Positions 59,176 to 64,000 of a stretch of 64,000 bases of DNA are shown here, piece by piece (within the stretch, counting starts at the first letter, position 1; each line of letters opens with the position of its first letter). The translations under genes were made by a program, and so were the position numbers. The stretch covers positions 134,733 through 198,732 of the forward strand of contig NZ_JBNNGK010000008.1 in NCBI RefSeq assembly GCF_050268245.1. Reading direction: 5' to 3'. The notes beneath the pieces were generated by a model. That model made no database searches. It worked only from the letters and a program-made list of their open reading frames with translations, and was not told where the DNA came from. This stretch comes from JBNNGK01 sp050268245 (GTDB lineage: Bacteria; Pseudomonadota; Gammaproteobacteria; Enterobacterales; Enterobacteriaceae).

Positions 59176-60564
59176 ATGTCTGGAGGATTAGTTACAGCTG
59201 CATACATTGTTGCCGCTATTTTATTCATTTTCAGTCTGGCTGGTTTATCGCGCCATGAAACGTCCAAACAGGGTAACTTGTTCGGCGTCGCCGGGATGGC
59301 GATCGCGTTGATTGCCACCATCCTTGGGCCAGATTCTGGCAACGTGGGATGGATAATCATCGCGATGATTATTGGTGGCTCGATTGGTATCTATTTGGCC
59401 AAGAAAGTTGAAATGACCGAAATGCCGGAGTTGGTGGCAATGCTGCATAGCTTTGTCGGCCTGGCGGCGGTACTGGTTGGTTTCAACAGCTACTTGGATC
59501 ACGGTACGATGACGGATCCGGTAATGGAAAATATCCATTTAACCGAAGTGTTCCTCGGAATCTTCATCGGTGCCGTCACCTTTACTGGCTCGATTGTGGC
59601 GTTTGGCAAGCTGCGGGGCATTATTTCGTCCAAGCCGTTGATGTTGCCTCACCGTCATAAATTGAATCTGGCCGCGTTGGTGGTGTCTTTCTTCTTATTG
59701 GTCATGTTCGTGCGCACCGACAGCGTTGGGTTAGAAGTCTTCGCGTTGTTGGTTATGACGGTCATCGCGCTGGCGTTTGGCTGGCATCTGGTTGCGTCAA
59801 TTGGCGGTGCAGATATGCCAGTCGTGGTATCGATGCTTAACTCCTATTCGGGATGGGCAGCGGCAGCGGCAGGGTTCATGTTGAGCAACGATCTGTTAAT
59901 CGTCACGGGGGCCTTGGTCGGCTCTTCCGGTGCGATTCTGTCTTACATCATGTGTAAGGCGATGAACCGATCGTTCATTAGCGTGATTGCTGGCGGTTTC
60001 GGCACTGATGGTTCTTCTACCGGTGATGCAGAAGAAATGGGTGAATACCGTGAAACCACGGCGGAAGAGGTGGCTGAATTGCTGCGTAACTCCACGTCTG
60101 TGATCATTGCACCAGGTTACGGTATGGCTGTTGCACAAGCGCAATACCCTGTCGCGGAGATCACTGAGAAACTGCGTGCGCGGGGCATCAAGGTGCGTTT
60201 CGGTATTCACCCGGTGGCGGGGCGTTTACCAGGGCACATGAACGTGTTACTGGCTGAAGCCAAAGTGCCGTACGATGTGGTATTGGAGATGGACGAAATC
60301 AACGACGATTTCCAAGATACCGACACCGTATTGGTCATTGGTGCTAACGATACGGTCAACCCAGCAGCGCTGGAAGATCCTCGCAGCCCAATTGCCGGGA
60401 TGCCGGTGTTGGAAGTGTGGAAAGCGCAAAATGTGATTGTCTTTAAGCGCTCAATGAATACCGGTTATGCTGGCGTGCAGAATCCATTGTTCTTTAAAGA
60501 AAACACGCAAATGCTGTTTGGTGATGCTAAAGCCAGTGTCGAAGCTATTAAAAACGCATTGTAA
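59176..60564 (+). CDS. pntB: NAD(P) transhydrogenase subunit beta
   Basis: 462 residues, equal to E. coli PntB. Eight to nine membrane helices (1-260) forming the proton path, then the NADP-binding domain III (about 290-462) with the inverted-fold segment GYGMAVAQAQYPVAEIT near 314 and KRSMNTGYAGVQNPLF near 424. Works with PntA. A strong terminator follows. Confidence 0.97.
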   Translation: MSGGLVTAAYIVAAILFIFSLAGLSRHETSKQGNLFGVAGMAIALIATILGPDSGNVGWIIIAMIIGGSIGIYLAKKVEMTEMPELVAMLHSFVGLAAVLVGFNSYLDHGTMTDPVMENIHLTEVFLGIFIGAVTFTGSIVAFGKLRGIISSKPLMLPHRHKLNLAALVVSFFLLVMFVRTDSVGLEVFALLVMTVIALAFGWHLVASIGGADMPVVVSMLNSYSGWAAAAAGFMLSNDLLIVTGALVGSSGAILSYIMCKAMNRSFISVIAGGFGTDGSSTGDAEEMGEYRETTAEEVAELLRNSTSVIIAPGYGMAVAQAQYPVAEITEKLRARGIKVRFGIHPVAGRLPGHMNVLLAEAKVPYDVVLEMDEINDDFQDTDTVLVIGANDTVNPAALEDPRSPIAGMPVLEVWKAQNVIVFKRSMNTGYAGVQNPLFFKENTQMLFGDAKASVEAIKNAL

Positions 60565-60590
60565 TCGTTAAGTAATATCGATAATTAATA

Positions 60591-60618
60591 ACGGGCCGAG
60601 GTGATGGCCCGTTTTTTT
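60591..60618 (+). terminator. Intrinsic terminator of pntAB
   Basis: ACGGGCC / GGCCCGT, 7-bp stem with an 8-base loop, then seven T. Confidence 0.92.
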
Positions 60619-60781
60619 ATCAATCACACCGGCGCAGATCGCATCGACAGGGGAAATCGTGCGCATTCTCGGGCAAAATCGCTTATAACTTGTGCAACTC
60701 AACACATCAGATCACAATTAACGGATGTAATGCGGTATCTTATATCCCGATTTTATCAATTTAACGGATCCTAGACCCAAT

Positions 60782-61975
60782 ATGATTATCAAACCTAAGG
60801 TTCGCGGCTTTATCTGCACCACCACTCATCCGGTGGGTTGTGAAGCCAATGTTCGTCGTCAAATTGCCTATACCAAGCAACAAGGTGCCATTGCTAATGG
60901 CCCAAAACGCGTCTTGGTTATCGGTGCATCTACCGGTTATGGCCTGGCATCGCGTATTGCCACCGCATTTGGCAGTGGTGCTGCGACAATCGGTGTGTTC
61001 TTTGAGAAAGCCGGTACTGAAACCAAACCTGCGACCGCTGGCTGGTACAACTCTGCCGCCTTTGACAAAGCGGCTAAAGAAGAAGGGCTGTACGCAAAAA
61101 GCGTCAACGGCGACGCGTTCTCTAATGAGTGCCGCGCAAAAGTCATCGAACTGATTAAACAAGATCTGGGTCAGATTGATCTGGTGGTTTACTCCTTGGC
61201 ATCGCCGGTACGTAAAATGCCGGAAACCGGTGAAGTGGTGCGCTCAGCGCTGAAACCTATTGGTGAGGTTTATACCACTACGGCGATTGACACCAATAAA
61301 GATCAAATCGTCACCGCGACCGTTGAACCCGCAACGGAAGAAGAAATTGAAAACACCATTACCGTGATGGGCGGCCAGGATTGGGAATTGTGGATGTCAG
61401 CACTAGAAGAAGCCAATGTGCTTTCCGAAGGTGCCAAGTCTGTCGCATATTCCTATATCGGTACGGATTTGACCTGGCCAATTTACTGGCACGGTACACT
61501 GGGCCGGGCAAAAGAAGATCTGGATCGTGCTGCAACCGCCATTCGCGGCGATCTGGCCGCCAAAGGCGGCACGGCACACGTCGCGGTTCTGAAATCCGTC
61601 GTGACCCAAGCTTCCTCTGCTATTCCTGTGATGCCGCTGTATATTTCAATGGCTTTCAAGATCATGAAAGAGAAGGGCATTCACGAAGGCTGCATGGAAC
61701 AGGTGTATCGTATGATGCGCACCCGCCTTTACGGTGATGATCTGGCTCTGGACGACCATGCGCGCATTCGTATGGATGACTGGGAACTGCGTGATGACGT
61801 TCAGCAAGCCTGTAAGGACTTGTGGCCGTTGATCACATCAGAAAACCTCAGCCAACTGACCGACTACACCGCTTACAAGCAGGAGTTCCTGCGCCTGTTT
61901 GGGTTTGGTCTCGAAGACGTTGACTACGATGCGGACGTCAACCCAGACGTGCGTTTCGATGTCGTCGAGCTGTAA
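60782..61975 (+). CDS. fabV: Enoyl-ACP / trans-2-enoyl-CoA reductase FabV
   Basis: 397 residues, typical FabV length and similar to Yersinia pestis FabV. Catalyses the last reduction of fatty-acid elongation, with NADH. Motifs: N-terminal MIIKPKVRGFICTTTHPVGCEANV, NADH site GASTGYGLASRI (near residue 49), the active-site Y-x8-K in MPLYISMAFKIMKEKG (near 281), and DYDADVNPDV near the C-terminus. FabV is naturally tolerant of triclosan, so its presence can confer biocide resistance. Alone after pntAB, whose NADPH serves the same biosynthetic pathway in general terms, but no co-transcription (terminator between). Confidence 0.95.
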   Translation: MIIKPKVRGFICTTTHPVGCEANVRRQIAYTKQQGAIANGPKRVLVIGASTGYGLASRIATAFGSGAATIGVFFEKAGTETKPATAGWYNSAAFDKAAKEEGLYAKSVNGDAFSNECRAKVIELIKQDLGQIDLVVYSLASPVRKMPETGEVVRSALKPIGEVYTTTAIDTNKDQIVTATVEPATEEEIENTITVMGGQDWELWMSALEEANVLSEGAKSVAYSYIGTDLTWPIYWHGTLGRAKEDLDRAATAIRGDLAAKGGTAHVAVLKSVVTQASSAIPVMPLYISMAFKIMKEKGIHEGCMEQVYRMMRTRLYGDDLALDDHARIRMDDWELRDDVQQACKDLWPLITSENLSQLTDYTAYKQEFLRLFGFGLEDVDYDADVNPDVRFDVVEL

Positions 61976-61985
61976 TCCGCGTTAG

Positions 61986-62027
61986 GATGAGATAAACAGG
62001 CCCCTGTGGGGGTGTGTTTGTCTCATC
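61986..62027 (+). terminator. Long hairpin after fabV
   Basis: GATGAGATAAACA pairs with TGTTTGTCTCATC (13 positions, one G-U), with an inner CCCC / GGGG pair. Starts 11 bases after the stop. A short T-containing stretch (GCTTATTTT) follows; probably a terminator. Confidence 0.6.
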
Positions 62028-62456
62028 TACGCTTATTTTAGCGTGTGGGGAACCTTCTAGGTGACTCAGATTCGCGGGTAATCGCGCGTATATGACTTAT
62101 CGTTTCAGCGCTTCCTGCCACACGATTTAAAACCAATCTCCATCCAATATCGAGTTGTGCAGTTGCCTTTGTAAAGCACAATCGTTCCTTCTGCAACTTT
62201 GTCTATTCCCTAATACAGTGTTGTGAATTGTAATTATATATTGCAAAATGAAACTGAATGGCAGCAAGGATCGCAAACGCCCTTCTGACAAGTGGCAAGT
62301 ATCTCTACCGTCAATGTCTTGCGACATCACTGTCTGCTATTTATACCTGATGTTGATGACCAATGTGGTGAGTAACATACTCATTCAGCGTAGTGCTGAC
62401 AGCCTCTAACATCAAATTTAATAATAATGCTTTCTATTTTATAGGGATGTAATTGC
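62028..62456. other. Upstream region of the autotransporter gene
   Basis: About 430 AT-rich bases without a gene. The ribosome site GGGATG lies about six bases before the ATG. No operator was recognised. Confidence 0.45.
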
Positions 62457-63905
62457 ATGGAAATTAATAAATCATATAAAAAGAATCTCATTACCTTGGG
62501 TGTATTGTCATGTTTTATTGGATATGCGCATGAGGCGCTGAGCTACCCGTTAATCAATGATCAAATAAATACCAATACGCGTTATTCCAACTCAGAACTC
62601 TATATAGATACAAATCATCAAATAGTAGGGATTACACTCGCGGATGAATCTACTTTACTCATGAACGGCGAGAGTCAGGCGACTGATACGGTGGTCGAAG
62701 GCCATTCCCTTATCCATATGTATCGATATGATGAAAAGACAGTGGGAAATCCGGTTATCAAAAACACGACCGTCAATGAATACGGCAGTGTTCATATGGC
62801 AGCAGGCTCTCTCTCAGTCGGTCAGTTATTTATTGGTAAAGATGCTTCATTAGATATTGATAACAATAAGATGGGGTTAACTGATGTTTCCGTTAACACT
62901 CCCGCTCCAGCTGCGAATGTGGCTATCGAAAATCTGACGTTAGTGGGAACGGCAGAGATAGCGCCCACTTGGCCGAGTTATCAAGGTGAGGATGGCGATG
63001 CACCATTACCAGAAAAACCGGGTCCTGCTCTGATTACCCGCATCGATAATTTAAATATGCAGTTAGGTAGCAAGTTGTCCATGACCCCCTATAAATCAGG
63101 CGTACAATTTAACCGTCTCGAGTTAAAAAATCTGTCTGGTGAAGGTGATTTTTATTTAACAACCAGCCTAGCTGATGGCCTTAGCGATAAAATATATGTA
63201 TCAGACCACGCCTCGGGTAACTTTGGTTTACAAGTGAAAGACAGTGGGCGTGAGGTTAAAAATCCGCAAAACATCCAGTTGGTTTATATCAATAGCGGTG
63301 ATGCACGGTTTAATTTGCTCAATAATGGCGGGGTCGTTGAAGCAGGTATCTGGCAATACAAGCTGTATAATAAAACAGATAATGGTCACACGGAGTGGTA
63401 TCTGGTTGGGGGGCAACCAGGTGCATTGCCTCCACCGGAGACGAATCTCCCCCCTGATACCAATACTGGAACGCCCGAAGAAGGTAACAACACAACATCA
63501 AATCCTAAGCTAAGTAACAGCGCTCGTGCTGTCATTAACTTAGCAACGGCTCCGCGGCATATTCTTGAAGCCGAAAGCAGTACGCTGCGCCAACGAATGG
63601 GCGATTTGCGCCGCAATGATGGCGATGTAGGGGTATGGGCGCGTTATCTGAGTGATAATTCTCACTTTAACGACAAAGGTTACAGCGTGTATCGAACAAA
63701 TTTAAATGGAATGCAGATCGGCGCTGACAAAAAACTATCCATCAATAATGGAGCCTTATTGCTCGGTGCGTTTACGTCTTATAGCAAGAGCAATATTAAA
63801 TCAGACAATACAAATAATGGAAACATGCGTAGTCAAAGCGGTGGCATTTATGCCACATGGCTTGATAACTCGGGTTTCTATATCGACACGCTGCTGAAAG
63901 CGAAC
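62457..63905 (+). pseudogene. Autotransporter adhesin-like gene interrupted by an insertion sequence
   Basis: The native reading runs from ATG 62457 to 63905 (483 codons). A long signal peptide (MEINKSYKKNLITLGVLSCFIGYAHEALS, cut near residue 29) precedes a beta-helical passenger of the pertactin/AIDA type (FNRLELKNLSGEGDFYLTTSLADGLSDKIYVSD near residues 219-250). A Pro/Asn-rich linker (PPPETNLPPDTN) near 325 follows, and the outer-membrane autotransporter barrel starts near 385 (AESSTLRQRMGDLRRNDGDVGVWARY). Only about 95 residues of the ~270-residue barrel remain; the frame then runs into IS sequence and stops at 63933-63935. A truncated barrel should not insert, so the gene is inactive here unless the insertion excises. 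Confidence 0.88.
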
Positions 63906-64000
63906 TGTAGTGGCACACTGAATTTGGCCACCTGAATAGAGGTGGTATCATCACCTCACAGTCAAAACAGGTGACATTATGACCGGACGTAACAGACGCA
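63906..64000 (+). mobile_element. Left end of an IS3-family-like insertion sequence
   Basis: The autotransporter reading stops matching at TGTAGTGGCACACTGAATTT, a terminal inverted-repeat start (TG...) of the IS3 type as I recall it. An ATG at 63979 with AGGTGA upstream begins an orfA-like reading (MTGRNRR). The right end and target duplication lie outside, so family and length are inferred. Confidence 0.75.
63979..64000 (+). CDS. Transposase orfA start, partial
   Basis: Seven codons, MTGRNRR, cut by the window edge. AGGTGA lies seven bases before the ATG. The MTGRNRR start is recalled from IS3-family OrfA proteins, which open with a helix-turn-helix. Only the N-terminus is visible, so the call depends on the terminal repeat just upstream. 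Confidence 0.6.

Noticed and set aside
1..64000. CRISPR arrays, tRNA or rRNA genes, ERIC-type repeats
   Set aside because: No regularly spaced repeats, no tRNA-like cloverleaf ends and no ERIC consensus were seen by eye; a tRNA scan was not possible.

Overview
The window is chromosomal DNA of a gamma-proteobacterium of the order Enterobacterales. Close protein matches to E. coli and Yersinia housekeeping genes, a Yersinia-type FabV, an M32 carboxypeptidase and a G+C content of roughly one half (by eye) suggest the family Yersiniaceae (Yersinia/Serratia side). Genus is not certain. I saw no rRNA, tRNA, CRISPR array or prophage.

Layout. 1-3.7 kb: glycyl-radical enzyme pflF (cut by the window edge) with its activase pflE, divergent from fsaA, sharing one perfect FNR box. 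4.1-11 kb: an M20 amidohydrolase, rnb, ydeP and a divergent LysR regulator. 11-16.4 kb: sapABCDF (minus strand). 16.5-18.2 kb: a zinc-starvation operon (Zur box, folE2, gamma-carbonic anhydrase, then a 26-codon stub of a COG0523 metallochaperone). 18.3-23.7 kb: the envelope-stress cluster pspF / pspABCD-ycjX-ycjF with a sigma-54 promoter. 24-33.4 kb: tyrR, tpx, ycjG, mpaA (murein recycling), mppA, zntB, the small RNA FnrS with its own FNR box, a VOC protein and ttcA. 33.4-37.4 kb: a variable stretch with an AT-rich phosphoethanolamine-transferase-like gene, a remnant of nifJ/ydbK, an emrE-like gene and an mgtC-like gene. 37.6-43.1 kb: ydbJ, hslJ, ldhA, then ydbH-ynbE-ydbL, in which ydbH carries an in-frame stop. 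43.2-57 kb: azoR, hrpA, ydgD with a tiny ydgU-like membrane protein, M32 carboxypeptidase, rstAB, folM, ydgI, ydgH. 57.6-62 kb: pntAB and fabV. 62.4-64 kb: an autotransporter gene broken by the left end of an IS3-like insertion sequence.

Best candidate for something undescribed: at 39.60-39.75 kb, between ldhA and ydbH, a 22-codon very hydrophobic peptide has a textbook GGAGG ribosome site held in a hairpin. On the opposite strand a consensus -10 box and an intrinsic terminator would define a roughly 76-nt RNA antisense to that ribosome site. This is the architecture of a type I toxin-antitoxin pair, and I do not recognise its sequence as a known family.

Second theme: gene decay (COG0523 stub, nifJ remnant, ydbH nonsense, IS-broken autotransporter), which suggests a lineage that has lost some functions recently. 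Third theme: anaerobic control, with two FNR boxes serving pflEF/fsaA and fnrS, plus ldhA. All calls rest on reading the sequence and on remembered family knowledge; no searches were run.
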